From positions 62,001 to 126,000 of the forward strand of contig CALWLY010000002.1 in assembly GCA_944381635.1 (NCBI GenBank): DNA of 64,000 nucleotides, written 5' to 3'. This DNA is from an uncultured Lachnospiraceae bacterium (GTDB taxonomy: Bacteria; Bacillota; Clostridia; Lachnospirales; Lachnospiraceae). Each line of letters starts with the position of its first letter. Within the stretch, counting starts at the first letter, position 1. Made by a program: the position numbers and the translations under genes. The notes under the pieces are model-generated. The model was not told the DNA's origin and searched no databases. It saw only the letters and a program-made list of their open reading frames with translations. This document shows, one piece after another, positions 8,623 to 18,503 of this stretch.

Positions 8623-9873
8623 ATGTCAGAAATGTTGAATCAAATGGGAGAAAAAGCCTGTCAGGCAAAATATATCCTCCAAAGGCTGACTACAGAAAGA
8701 AAAAATGAGACTCTCTGTAAAATTGCGGAGGCTATATGCCGCAATCAGAGCGTAATTCTGGCAGAAAATGAGAAAGATATCAAAAAGGGGAAAGAAAACC
8801 ATATGCCGGAAGGGCTGCTGGACCGCCTTCGTCTCACTCCGGACAGGATTGAAGCCATGGCAGAAGGTCTCAGGCAGGTGGCAAAACTTCCTGATCCCAT
8901 CGGAGAGATTATGGAAACCATCGACCGTCCCAACGGACTGCACCTTGAAAAGTGCCGTGTTCCTATGGGCGTCATCGGGATTATTTACGAATCCCGCCCC
9001 AACGTTACCGCCGATGCTTTTGCATTGTGCTTTAAAACAGGAAATGCGGTTATTTTAAAGGGAGGCAGCGATGCACTTTGCTCAAATCAGGCCATCACAA
9101 ATGTAATCCGGGATACTCTTTTAAATGAAAACCTTCCTGCAGATGCAATCGGTCTTATCACTGCCACAGACAGAGCAGTAACTTCTGAGTTTATGAGGCT
9201 GAACCGCTATGTGGATGTGCTGATTCCCCGAGGCGGCGCAGGGCTGATCCGGCATGTGGTAGAAAACAGCACCATTCCCGTTATTGAGACAGGAACCGGA
9301 AACTGCCACATTTATGTGGATGAAAATGCGGATCTGGATATGGCTGTAAAGATCATCCACAATGCAAAGACCCAACGCATCGGAGTCTGCAACGCCTGTG
9401 AGTCTCTTGTTCTGCACGAAAATATCAGTCGTCAGATTCTCCCTATGCTGCAGGAGGCTTTAAAGAAAAATCATGTGGAAATCCGTGGAGATGAACAGGT
9501 ATGCTTCCTTCTTCCCGAAGCGGTTCCTGCCTCGGAAGAAGATTACGGCACAGAATATCTGGACTATATTCTTTCAGCCAAGACGGTATCCTCTCTGGAG
9601 GAAGCCATCGCCCATATCAACCGATACAATACCGGACATTCGGACGCTATTATTACGGAAAACAAAAGCGCGGCAGAACGCTTTTTAAAAGAGGTGGATT
9701 CCGCCTGCGTCTATGTGAATGCTTCCACTCGTTTTACCGATGGCTTTGAGTTTGGCTTTGGTGCGGAAATCGGCATAAGCACGCAGAAACTTCACGCGAG
9801 AGGCCCCATGGGACTGAAAGAACTTACTACCTATAAATACAAAATTTATGGAAACGGACAGATACGCAGCTGA
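8623..9873 (+). CDS. proA: gamma-glutamyl phosphate reductase
   Basis: NADPH-dependent reduction of glutamyl-5-phosphate to glutamate semialdehyde, the second step of proline synthesis. The 416 residues are the family's usual length. The catalytic cysteine is in IGVCNACES (about residue 256); GVIGIIYESRPNVTADA, LIPRGGAGLI and the C-terminal ARGPMGLKELTTYKY are family signatures. The ATG is 2 bases after the cyclo-ligase stop. Separated from proB by two unrelated genes, which is unusual for the pair, but still in the same transcription unit. Confidence 0.97.
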   Translation: MSEMLNQMGEKACQAKYILQRLTTERKNETLCKIAEAICRNQSVILAENEKDIKKGKENHMPEGLLDRLRLTPDRIEAMAEGLRQVAKLPDPIGEIMETIDRPNGLHLEKCRVPMGVIGIIYESRPNVTADAFALCFKTGNAVILKGGSDALCSNQAITNVIRDTLLNENLPADAIGLITATDRAVTSEFMRLNRYVDVLIPRGGAGLIRHVVENSTIPVIETGTGNCHIYVDENADLDMAVKIIHNAKTQRIGVCNACESLVLHENISRQILPMLQEALKKNHVEIRGDEQVCFLLPEAVPASEEDYGTEYLDYILSAKTVSSLEEAIAHINRYNTGHSDAIITENKSAAERFLKEVDSACVYVNASTRFTDGFEFGFGAEIGISTQKLHARGPMGLKELTTYKYKIYGNGQIRS

Positions 9874-9912
9874 TGTGAGTCAATAAAAAGATGAAATGGA
9901 GGAGTTTTTATC

Positions 9913-11169
9913 ATGAAATATTTAAACGAGAACAATCAGGTCATCGAAAAATTCCTGACCTATGTAAAAATCGATACCCAGTCCGCAGAGACGGATGAGG
10001 GACATTTTCCAAGTACCCAAAAACAGTTTGACCTGGCAAGACTTCTTGTGTCGCAGCTGAAAGAAATGGGCGCCGTTGATGTGGTTTTGGATGAAGAACA
10101 CTGCTATGTCTATGCCACGATACCTTCCACCTTGAAAGAAGGAAAAACAGCGCCGGTTCTGGGCTTCATCTCTCATATGGATACATCGCCGGCCGTTTCC
10201 GGCAAGGATGTAAAACCCCGCGTCATTGAAAATTATGATGGGAAAGACATTGTCTTAAATGAAGAGAAGAATATTGTCATGACTGTAGAAGAAAATCCGG
10301 AACTGACAGATTACATGGGGCAAAGCCTTATTGTGACAGACGGCACCACACTTCTCGGAGCTGATGACAAAGCCGGTGTGGCAGAGATTATGGAAATGAC
10401 CGATTTTCTTCTTCATCATCCGGAAATTGAGCACGGCACTATCCGTATTGCCTTCACTCCGGATGAGGAAGTGGGCCAGGGCGTGGACTATTTTGATGTA
10501 AAGGGATTTGGCGCAGATTTTGCCTACACTGTGGACGGCGGAAAACTGGGAGAACTGGAATATGAAAGCTTCAACGCTGCAGGTGCCAAACTTACAGTGC
10601 ACGGCTACAGTGTACACCCGGGCAGCGCAAAAAATAAAATGCTCAATGCCATCCTTTTAGCACAGGAATTCCAGAGTATTCTGCCGGTTCATGAAAATCC
10701 TGCATCCACAGAAGGATACGAAGGCTTTTATCATCCGGATACGATTTCCGGAAGCGTGGAAGAAGTTGTGGTGGACTATATTATCCGCGACCATGACAGA
10801 CAGAAATTCGAACAGAAAAAAGAATTTTTCAAAAAAACCGCGGCATTCCTCAACGAAAAATATGATCGGGAAATTTTCACCGTGGACATGAAAGACAGTT
10901 ATTATAACATGAGCGAGAAAATTTATCCGGAAAACGCTCATTTGATTGAAAACGCAGTGAAAGCGATGGAAAATCTGGGTGTAACTCCTCTGATTGCTCC
11001 AATCCGCGGCGGCACGGATGGCTCCAGATTATCTTTCATGGGTCTTCCCTGTCCGAATCTGTGTACCGGAGGACACAATTTCCATGGACGTTTCGAGTAC
11101 GCATGTGCAGATTCCATGAAAACCTGTGTGGAAATTCTCCTTCAGATTGTTATGCTTTATGCCAAATAA
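9913..11169 (+). CDS. pepT: peptidase T (tripeptide aminopeptidase)
   Basis: A cytosolic M20B zinc peptidase that removes the N-terminal residue from tripeptides. In 418 residues the metal ligands are recognisable: [11 protein letters not shown] (His and Asp), [12 protein letters not shown] (bridging Asp), TPDEEVGQG (catalytic Glu and ligand) and the C-terminal [11 protein letters not shown] (His). A GGAGG lies 8 bases before the ATG. It is 39 bases after proA and is closed by a clear terminator at 11179-11208, so it is the last gene of the first block. Confidence 0.96.
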   Translation: MKYLNENNQVIEKFLTYVKIDTQSAETDEGHFPSTQKQFDLARLLVSQLKEMGAVDVVLDEEHCYVYATIPSTLKEGKTAPVLGFISHMDTSPAVSGKDVKPRVIENYDGKDIVLNEEKNIVMTVEENPELTDYMGQSLIVTDGTTLLGADDKAGVAEIMEMTDFLLHHPEIEHGTIRIAFTPDEEVGQGVDYFDVKGFGADFAYTVDGGKLGELEYESFNAAGAKLTVHGYSVHPGSAKNKMLNAILLAQEFQSILPVHENPASTEGYEGFYHPDTISGSVEEVVVDYIIRDHDRQKFEQKKEFFKKTAAFLNEKYDREIFTVDMKDSYYNMSEKIYPENAHLIENAVKAMENLGVTPLIAPIRGGTDGSRLSFMGLPCPNLCTGGHNFHGRFEYACADSMKTCVEILLQIVMLYAK

Positions 11170-11178
11170 CAGCAAGAA

Positions 11179-11208
11179 AGCGACCGTCTCAGGCGGTTGC
11201 TTTTTTTT
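11179..11208 (+). terminator. rho-independent terminator after pepT
   Basis: AGCGACCG (11179-11186) pairs with CGGTTGCT (11194-11201), with one G-T pair, around a 7-base loop. A run of eight T follows (11201-11208). Confidence 0.9.
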
Positions 11209-11225
11209 GCGTCTTTGTTTATAAT
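11197..11225 (+). promoter_or_regulatory. sigma-A promoter for the miaB-mutS operon
   Basis: TTGCTT (11197-11202), a 17-base spacer and TATAAT (11220-11225). The -35 box lies in the descending arm and T-run of the pepT terminator. The predicted transcript starts near 11232 and has a leader of about 150 bases before miaB. Confidence 0.6.
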
Positions 11226-11383
11226 GTGAGATATGTCAAAATATGTACTTTGATGCGCAGCGCTTTTGGGAGTGTAAACCGGACATTAATTTCGTCTGTG
11301 AAGACGCCTTTATGCCAGGTGGATGAGGTGCATGAAAGAATAAACACCATTAGAATTTTAGAATAGAAGAAAGGAAACTTTGT

Positions 11384-12850
11384 ATGATTTCCAAAGAAGA
11401 ACTGGAACAGATATTAGAAAAGATTAACGTATCGGCGCCTGCTCCGGCAGATGACACCCTTCGCCAATATTATTTTATAAAAAAAAGCCGCAGCTATGTA
11501 AAAGAACTGGAAGAAAAACTGGGCCGCAAACCTACGTGCTGCGTTACGACCTTCGGCTGCCAGATGAATGCCAGAGATTCCGAAAAACTTTGCGGAATTC
11601 TGGAAGAAGCCGGCTATGAGATCACGGATTCTGAAGAAGCGGATTTTGTCATCTATAACACCTGCACCGTCCGTGACAATGCAAATCAGAGAGTCTACGG
11701 GCGTCTTGGATTTTTAAACAGTATGAAAAAGAAAAATCCGGACAAAAAGATTGCTCTGTGCGGCTGCATGATGCAGGAGAACTCCGTCATCGAGAAGATC
11801 AAAAAAAGTTATCGTTTTGTGGATTTGATTTTCGGAACCCACAATATTTTCAAATTTCCGGAACTTTTATGCGCCATGTTTGAAAATGACCGCATGGTTA
11901 TTGATATCTGGCAGGATACCGACAAAATCGTGGAAGATCTTCCGGTGGAGCGCAAGTATTTCTATAAATCCGGCATCAATATCATGTTTGGATGCAATAA
12001 TTTCTGCAGTTACTGCATTGTTCCCTATGTACGCGGCAGGGAGAGAAGCCGTAATCCCCGCGATATTATAAGAGAAATCGAAAACCTGGTGGCGGACGGC
12101 GTTGTAGAAATTATGCTGCTTGGACAGAACGTAAACTCTTACGGCAAAAATCTGGAAGAGCCCATGAGCTTTGCTCAGCTTTTGCAGGAAGTAGAGAAAA
12201 TAGAAGGCCTGAAACGTATTCGCTTTATGACTTCTCATCCCAAAGATCTGTCGGACGATCTGATTGAGGTTATGAAAAATTCCAAAAAGATCTGCCGTCA
12301 TCTCCATCTGCCTCTGCAGGCCGGTTCCAGCCGTATTTTAAAACAGATGAACCGTCGCTACACAAAAGAACAGTATCTGGAACTTGCTGAAAAAATCAAG
12401 CGTGAAATTCCGGATATTTCCCTGACTACCGATATTATTGTCGGCTTTCCCGGAGAAACCATGGAAGATATCGAGGAGACGATCGATGTTATTCGCCGTG
12501 TGAAATTTGACAACGCTTTTACTTTCATTTATTCCAAGCGTACCGGCACTCCGGCTGCCGCTATGGAAAATCAGGTGCCGGAAGAAGTGGTAAAAGAAGG
12601 CTTTGACAGAGTGCTGAAAACAGTTCAGGACACAGCCAGAGAACAGGTTTCCCGATTACAGGGACAGGTTTTGGAAGCGCTTGTGGAAGAACAGAATGAA
12701 CAGGATGCCTCTCTTATGACAGGACGCCTGTCCAACAACACTATCGTACATTTCCCGGGAGATGTTTCTCTGATCGGGAAACTGGTTCCCGTACGCCTGG
12801 AAGAGTGCCACGGCTTTTACTACACCGGATCTATCGCGAATGAAAACTGA
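11384..12850 (+). CDS. miaB: tRNA-2-methylthio-N6-dimethylallyladenosine synthase
   Basis: Radical-SAM methylthiotransferase that turns i6A37 into ms2i6A37 in tRNAs reading UNN codons. The first Fe-S cluster is held by cysteines in TFGCQMNARDSE, YNTCTVRDNA and LCGCMMQ. The radical-SAM cluster is in CNNFCSYCIVPYVRGRERSR, and a TRAM domain fills the C-terminus. The 488 residues are slightly longer than E. coli MiaB because of an N-terminal extension of about 50. The ATG at 11384 has AGAAAGGAAA upstream. The enzyme that makes its substrate, MiaA, is encoded four genes later. Confidence 0.96.
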   Translation: MISKEELEQILEKINVSAPAPADDTLRQYYFIKKSRSYVKELEEKLGRKPTCCVTTFGCQMNARDSEKLCGILEEAGYEITDSEEADFVIYNTCTVRDNANQRVYGRLGFLNSMKKKNPDKKIALCGCMMQENSVIEKIKKSYRFVDLIFGTHNIFKFPELLCAMFENDRMVIDIWQDTDKIVEDLPVERKYFYKSGINIMFGCNNFCSYCIVPYVRGRERSRNPRDIIREIENLVADGVVEIMLLGQNVNSYGKNLEEPMSFAQLLQEVEKIEGLKRIRFMTSHPKDLSDDLIEVMKNSKKICRHLHLPLQAGSSRILKQMNRRYTKEQYLELAEKIKREIPDISLTTDIIVGFPGETMEDIEETIDVIRRVKFDNAFTFIYSKRTGTPAAAMENQVPEEVVKEGFDRVLKTVQDTAREQVSRLQGQVLEALVEEQNEQDASLMTGRLSNNTIVHFPGDVSLIGKLVPVRLEECHGFYYTGSIANEN

Positions 12851-12913
12851 TTCCGTCTTTACTATACTTATCTTATTACAAGTGAAACAGTTGCAAAGGA
12901 GAAAGAAAAATAC

Positions 12914-15586
12914 ATGGCTGAACTTACACCCATGATGCAGCAATATATGGAGACGAAGAAGCAGTACATGGACTGCATTCTTTTTTATCGTCTGGGAGAT
13001 TTTTACGAAATGTTTTTCGAGGATGCCCTGACAGCCTCAAGGGAGCTGGAGATTACACTCACCGGCAAAAACTGCGGGCAGGAGGAAAGAGCTCCCATGT
13101 GCGGGGTTCCCTACCATGCTGTGGACAGCTACTTGAACAAACTGGTGTCAAAAGGTTATAAAGTGGCTATCTGCGAGCAGGTGGAAGATCCAAAGACCGC
13201 AAAAGGTATTGTGAAAAGAGAAGTTGTCCGCATTGTCACTCCGGGTACCAATTTAAACGTACAGTCTCTGGAGGAGACCAAAAACAACTTCTTAATGTGC
13301 GTGGCTTTCTTTGAAAACAAAATCGGAATTTCCGTAGCGGATGTCACTACCGGAGATTACTACGTGACAGAGGTGGAAGATAACAAGAAACTTCTGGATG
13401 AAATTATGAAATACACTCCCTCCGAAATTATCTGCAATGACGCATTTTTAGTCAGCGGTGTGGATGTGGAAGATTTAAAAACAAGGCTTGGCATTACGGT
13501 GTATTCTCTGGAGCCTCATTATTTTGATGAAGATTTGTGCCGCAAATGTCTGCAGAAACATTTTCATGTGTCCACGCTGACAGGTCTTGGTGTGGAGGAA
13601 TTTCCCACAGGACTGATTGCTTCTGGGTGTCTCCTTCAGTATCTTTACGATACGCAGAAAACTTCTCTGAGCCATTTTACGCACCTTTATCCCTACCTGA
13701 CCAGCCGTTATATGCTGCTTGACAGTTCTACAAGACGGAATCTGGAGCTGACGGAGACTTTGCGCGAAAAGCAGAAAAAAGGTTCTCTTTTATGGGTGCT
13801 GGACAAGACAAAGACAGCGATGGGCGCCCGCATGCTGCGCAGTTACATCGAACAGCCTCTTATTGCCAAGGATGAAATGGAATCTCGTCTGGATGCGGTG
13901 GAAATGCTCTGTAAAAATCCCCTTTCCAGAGATGAAATCCGGGAATATCTGAATCCTGTCTATGACCTGGAACGTCTGCTTGGAAAGGTAAGTTATAAAA
14001 CCGCCAATCCCCGGGATCTGATTGCTTTCCGTAATTCCATGGAAATGCTCCCTCACATTAAAACCATTCTGTCTGATCTGGAAGGCAGTACCTTGCTTGC
14101 AAACATCAACGAAGAAATGGATGGTCTGGAAGATCTGTATCATCTAATCTGCGCTTCTATTCAGGAGGAGCCGCCTATTTCCGTGAAGGAAGGCGGGATT
14201 ATCCGGGAAGGTTTTGACGAAACTATCGATAACCTGAGAAATGCCAAGACGCAGGGAAAAACCTGGCTTGCGGAACTCGAAGAGAGTGAGAGAGAGCGGA
14301 CCGGTATCAAAAACCTGCGCATAAAATACAATAAAATTTTCGGCTACTATCTGGAAGTGACCAATTCTTATCAGAATCTCGTTCCGGAAGATTATGTTCG
14401 CAGGCAGACGCTGGCTAACGCGGAACGTTATTCCATGCCAAGGCTTAAAGAGCTGGAAGATACGATCCTGAATGCAGAGGATAAACTTTACGCTCTGGAA
14501 TACGAGAAATTCTGCGAAATCCGCGATAAAATTGCGGAACAGATTGAAAGAATCCAGAAAACAGCCAAAGCCATTGCGCGTCTGGATGTGACAGCTTCCC
14601 TTTCCATCGTTGCGGAACGACACCACTATGTGCGTCCGCGCCTCAATGAAAAAGGAATCATTGACATCAAAGACGGCAGACATCCTGTGGTGGAGCAGAT
14701 GATCGCTCACGACATGTTTATTTCCAATGACACTTATCTGGACAATCAAAAGCACTGCATCGCCGTGATCACAGGACCGAATATGGCCGGAAAGTCCACC
14801 TATATGAGGCAGACAGCTCTGATCGTGCTGATGGCGCAGATTGGCTCCTTTGTTCCTGCACGGTCTGCCAATATCGGAATTGTGGATCGTATTTTTACCC
14901 GCGTAGGTGCGTCGGACGATCTTGCCAGCGGTCAGAGTACTTTTATGGTGGAAATGAATGAAGTTGCCAACATTTTAAGAAATGCCACCTCCAACAGCCT
15001 TCTGGTACTGGACGAAATCGGAAGAGGAACTTCCACCTTTGACGGCTTGAGTATCGCATGGGCTGTCATTGAGCATATCAGCAATCGGAAACTTTTAGGT
15101 GCCAAGACGCTGTTCGCCACACATTACCATGAGCTGACCGAGCTGGAAGGAAAAATGAGCAACGTAAACAATTACTGCATCGCTGTAAAAGAAAAAGGGG
15201 ATGACATCGTATTTCTTAGAAAAATCGTAAAAGGCGGCGCAGATAAAAGCTACGGTATACAGGTTGCAAAACTGGCCGGCGTCCCGGACATGGTCATTGA
15301 CAGGGCAAAGGAAATTGTGGAGCAGCTAAGCGACAACGATATTACCGAAAAGGTTCAGAGTATCTCTGTGGCAGCAGATACTCCTGTGAAAAAGAAAAAA
15401 CAGCATTATGACGAGGTAGACCTTTCTCAGATGTCTCTGTTTGATACTGTTACCGACGAAGATGTACTGGAAGAATTGAAAAATATAGATATTTCTGTGA
15501 TGACGCCTCTGGATGCGCTGAATACCCTTTATCGCCTTCAGAACAAGCTGAAAAACCGGTGGGGAAACAATAACTCCGGGAAATAA
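12914..15586 (+). CDS. mutS: DNA mismatch repair protein MutS
   Basis: Recognises mispairs and small loops and starts repair. At 890 residues it has the mismatch-reading Phe-X-Glu motif (GDFYEMF, Phe30 and Glu32), the connector, lever and clamp domains, Walker A (GPNMAGKST near 620) and Walker B with LLVLDEIGRGTS near 697, then THYHELTEL. The C-terminal residues after 800 are divergent as usual. A GGAG site precedes the ATG. It follows miaB by 63 bases and mutL starts 17 bases after its stop. Confidence 0.97.
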   Translation: MAELTPMMQQYMETKKQYMDCILFYRLGDFYEMFFEDALTASRELEITLTGKNCGQEERAPMCGVPYHAVDSYLNKLVSKGYKVAICEQVEDPKTAKGIVKREVVRIVTPGTNLNVQSLEETKNNFLMCVAFFENKIGISVADVTTGDYYVTEVEDNKKLLDEIMKYTPSEIICNDAFLVSGVDVEDLKTRLGITVYSLEPHYFDEDLCRKCLQKHFHVSTLTGLGVEEFPTGLIASGCLLQYLYDTQKTSLSHFTHLYPYLTSRYMLLDSSTRRNLELTETLREKQKKGSLLWVLDKTKTAMGARMLRSYIEQPLIAKDEMESRLDAVEMLCKNPLSRDEIREYLNPVYDLERLLGKVSYKTANPRDLIAFRNSMEMLPHIKTILSDLEGSTLLANINEEMDGLEDLYHLICASIQEEPPISVKEGGIIREGFDETIDNLRNAKTQGKTWLAELEESERERTGIKNLRIKYNKIFGYYLEVTNSYQNLVPEDYVRRQTLANAERYSMPRLKELEDTILNAEDKLYALEYEKFCEIRDKIAEQIERIQKTAKAIARLDVTASLSIVAERHHYVRPRLNEKGIIDIKDGRHPVVEQMIAHDMFISNDTYLDNQKHCIAVITGPNMAGKSTYMRQTALIVLMAQIGSFVPARSANIGIVDRIFTRVGASDDLASGQSTFMVEMNEVANILRNATSNSLLVLDEIGRGTSTFDGLSIAWAVIEHISNRKLLGAKTLFATHYHELTELEGKMSNVNNYCIAVKEKGDDIVFLRKIVKGGADKSYGIQVAKLAGVPDMVIDRAKEIVEQLSDNDITEKVQSISVAADTPVKKKKQHYDEVDLSQMSLFDTVTDEDVLEELKNIDISVMTPLDALNTLYRLQNKLKNRWGNNNSGK

Positions 15587-15603
15587 GCCAGAAAGGAGCA
15601 GAT

Positions 15604-17541
15604 ATGCCTGAAATTCAGATATTAGACAGCAAAACCATAGACCAGATCGCTGCCGGAGAGGTAGTGGAAAGGCCGAGCAGTGTGGTAAAAGAACTGGTGG
15701 AAAATGCCATGGATGCAGGAGCAAATGCCATAACCGTGGAAATCAAAGACGGCGGCTCTTCCTTTATCCGTGTTACGGACAACGGCTCCGGGATCCCTGC
15801 TCCTCAGGTAAAAAAAGCCTTTTACCGGCATGCTACCAGCAAAATCACTTCTGTGGAAGATTTAGAGCACATTCACAGTCTGGGCTTCCGCGGTGAAGCG
15901 CTTTCCAGTATTGCCGCGGTATCCATGGTGGAACTGATCACCAAAACTCCCGATTCTCTGACCGGAATCCGTTATCTTCTGGAGGGAGAGCGGGAGCAGG
16001 ATCTGTCGGAAATAGGCGCTCCTGACGGAACTACGATTATTATCCGGGATCTGTTTTTCAATACCCCGGCCCGCAAGAAGTTTTTGAAAACTCCTGCCAC
16101 AGAGGGCAGCTATATTGCAGATCTGATGGAGCACCTTGCTCTTTCCCGCCCGGATATTTCTTTTCAGTTTATTGCCAACCGGCAGACCAAATTCCATACC
16201 TCCGGCAGCGGCGATTTAAAAGAAGTCATTTACCGTATCTACGGAAAAGAGATGGCCAGAGAAATTTTTCCTTTCCAGGCCTCGGACGAAGGCATGGAAG
16301 TGGAAGGCTTTCTTGGAAATCCTATTCTTGTCAGATCCAATCGGAACTTTGAATTCTTCTTTGTGAACGGGAGATATATACGAAGCAATGTTTTATCAAA
16401 AGGGGTGGAAAACGGGTATGCCACCTATCTGATGCAGCATAAATTTCCCGTTGCCTTTCTGCACATCCGCATCGATACCCAGCAGGTGGACGTAAACGTA
16501 CACCCATCCAAAATGGAAGTACGGTTTCATGACAATATGCAGATGCTTCAGTTTATGGAAAGCAGTATCCATGCGGCACTTCACAAAAGAGAGATGATCC
16601 CTCAGGCAACTTTCGAACTGCCTGGGAATGCGGCTAAAACGCCGGCTCCTAAAGCAGTGAACCTGCCGACTGCTTCTGACAAGCCAAAAACGGTTATGCC
16701 GTCTGAGAAAAAAGAGTTTTCCCCTTCTGTAAAGCAGGAAAATAGAAAAGAAACGGCGCAGCCTTTAAAAGAAGCTGCAGATTCTCCTGCCAGGGCCGCA
16801 GGTTTGCCGTCCGCCCCAAAAAAATCGGTATCTTATCCTCAGCCGTTTGAAACGAAACGTCTGCAGGCGTCCGTGGAGGAAGAAAAAATAAACTATGGAG
16901 CCGAGAAAACAAAGGCTGAACAGTTAACCATGTTTGATTCCAAAATTCTCACAAAGGATGCGGTAAAAAACTATCGTATTCTGGGACAGGTATTTGATAC
17001 CTACTGGCTGGCTGTTTACGAAGATAAGCTCCTTTTCATCGACCAGCATGCAGCGCATGAAAAAGTAAAATACGAAGCTTTGATCCAAAAAGTGAGAGAG
17101 GGACAGGCTGACAGTCAGCTTTTAACGCCCCCTGCCATTCTTACACTTTCTGCCAGTGAAAAAAGGCTGTTGGAAAGTTATCGTGATTATTTTACAAAGC
17201 TTGGATTTGAAATCGAAGAATTCGGCGGCAATTCCTATGCCATCCGTTCGGTCCCCTGTGATCTTTACGGTCACGACGGTGCTGAGTTTTTGCAGAGCAT
17301 TTTAGGAGAACTGGAACATGAAAAACTTCCGTCTGTTCCCACGGTCATAACCGAGCGTCTTGCAACTATGGCCTGCAAATCGGCAGTAAAGGGGAATAAT
17401 TCCATGACATTGGAGGAAATGGAAGCACTGCTGGCCCAGCTGCTTACTCTGGAAAACCCTTATCACTGTCCTCACGGAAGGCCTACTATAATAACTATGA
17501 GCAAATACGAACTTGAAAAAAAATTCAAGAGAGTTCTTTGA
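15604..17541 (+). CDS. mutL: DNA mismatch repair protein MutL (endonuclease type)
   Basis: The GHKL ATPase that couples MutS to strand removal. The N-terminal ATP site reads ELVENAMDAGA, DNGSGIP and RGEALSSI. A Pro/Lys/Ala-rich linker (about 340-440) leads to a C-terminal domain carrying DQHAAHEKVKYE (about 480-491), ACKSAVKGN and CPHGRPT. These form the metal-dependent nicking site found in MutL from bacteria without MutH. The protein has 645 residues, and the gene lies 17 bases from mutS. Its stop codon is 17 bases before the miaA start. Confidence 0.97.
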   Translation: MPEIQILDSKTIDQIAAGEVVERPSSVVKELVENAMDAGANAITVEIKDGGSSFIRVTDNGSGIPAPQVKKAFYRHATSKITSVEDLEHIHSLGFRGEALSSIAAVSMVELITKTPDSLTGIRYLLEGEREQDLSEIGAPDGTTIIIRDLFFNTPARKKFLKTPATEGSYIADLMEHLALSRPDISFQFIANRQTKFHTSGSGDLKEVIYRIYGKEMAREIFPFQASDEGMEVEGFLGNPILVRSNRNFEFFFVNGRYIRSNVLSKGVENGYATYLMQHKFPVAFLHIRIDTQQVDVNVHPSKMEVRFHDNMQMLQFMESSIHAALHKREMIPQATFELPGNAAKTPAPKAVNLPTASDKPKTVMPSEKKEFSPSVKQENRKETAQPLKEAADSPARAAGLPSAPKKSVSYPQPFETKRLQASVEEEKINYGAEKTKAEQLTMFDSKILTKDAVKNYRILGQVFDTYWLAVYEDKLLFIDQHAAHEKVKYEALIQKVREGQADSQLLTPPAILTLSASEKRLLESYRDYFTKLGFEIEEFGGNSYAIRSVPCDLYGHDGAEFLQSILGELEHEKLPSVPTVITERLATMACKSAVKGNNSMTLEEMEALLAQLLTLENPYHCPHGRPTIITMSKYELEKKFKRVL

Positions 17542-17558
17542 TAAAAAGAGGTGATACT

Positions 17559-18503
17559 ATGGAAAAAAAACTTCCTTTAATCATCCTTACAGGACCTACA
17601 GCCGTCGGAAAGACGGCCCTTTCCATAAAACTTGCCCGTACACTAAACGGGGAGATTATCTCTGCGGATTCCATGCAGGTTTACCGCCATATGGATATTG
17701 GCTCCGCCAAAATCAAAAAAGAAGAGATGGAAGAAATTCCCCATCACCTGATTGATATTCTGGAACCATGGGAAGAATTTAATGTGGTTACTTTCCAGAA
17801 AAAATCAAAAGAAGCCATTTGGGATATATGTTCACGGGGAAAAATTCCCATTCTCACAGGAGGAACGGGATTTTATATCCAGTCGGTTCTTTATGATATC
17901 GATTTTGCCGAAAACGGCGAAGACAATCGTTATCGGAAAGAGCTGGAAGAGATTGCAAAGGACAAAGGAAACGACTATCTTCACAGTATGCTGGCAGCAG
18001 TGGACAAAAAATCTGCCGAAGCGATTCACGCAAACAATGTAAAGCGTGTAATAAGGGCTTTGGAATATTTTATGGAAACCGGCCAGAAAATCTCGGAACA
18101 CAACGAGACAGAACGACAGAAAGAATCCGCATACAATTCCCGCTATTTTGTTCTCACGGATAACCGCGAAAAAATCTATGACCGCATCAATCAGCGCGTG
18201 GACAAGATGCTGGAAGACGGTCTCGTTGAAGAAGTGAAAAAGCTCCGGGATATGGGATGTACCCGCAATATGGTATCTATGCAGGGATTAGGATATAAAG
18301 AGATCCTGGACTACCTGGAAGGCGTCACGGATTTTGACAGAGCTGTCTATTTATTGAAAAGAGACACCAGACATTTTGCCAAAAGACAGCTTACCTGGTT
18401 TCGGCGTGAAAAAGAAGTGATCTGGGTGGACAGAGAACATTTTCTGTCGGACGATGGCATACTTGAGTTTATGATAGAAAAATGCAAAGGAGTAATAGAA
18501 TAA
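17559..18503 (+). CDS. miaA: tRNA dimethylallyltransferase
   Basis: Adds dimethylallyl to A37 of UNN-reading tRNAs, giving the substrate of MiaB. The 314 residues hold the P-loop GPTAVGKTALS, the DSMQVYRHMDIGSAK segment that reads the anticodon loop, LTGGTGFYIQS and the C-terminal RQLTWFRRE. I start at the ATG at 17559 with AAGAGGTGA upstream; a TTG at 17538 would overlap the mutL stop and lacks a site. The next gene begins directly after its stop codon. Confidence 0.96.
   Translation: MEKKLPLIILTGPTAVGKTALSIKLARTLNGEIISADSMQVYRHMDIGSAKIKKEEMEEIPHHLIDILEPWEEFNVVTFQKKSKEAIWDICSRGKIPILTGGTGFYIQSVLYDIDFAENGEDNRYRKELEEIAKDKGNDYLHSMLAAVDKKSAEAIHANNVKRVIRALEYFMETGQKISEHNETERQKESAYNSRYFVLTDNREKIYDRINQRVDKMLEDGLVEEVKKLRDMGCTRNMVSMQGLGYKEILDYLEGVTDFDRAVYLLKRDTRHFAKRQLTWFRREKEVIWVDREHFLSDDGILEFMIEKCKGVIE

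Noticed and set aside
14144..14755. Long open frame on the - strand inside mutS (about 200 codons), and similar frames opposite the kinase (47585-48301), yggS (32498-33088) and the COG2509 gene (5888-6472)
   Set aside because: They lie fully opposite well-supported genes, have no family motifs or ribosome sites, and arise from the codon pattern of the sense strand.
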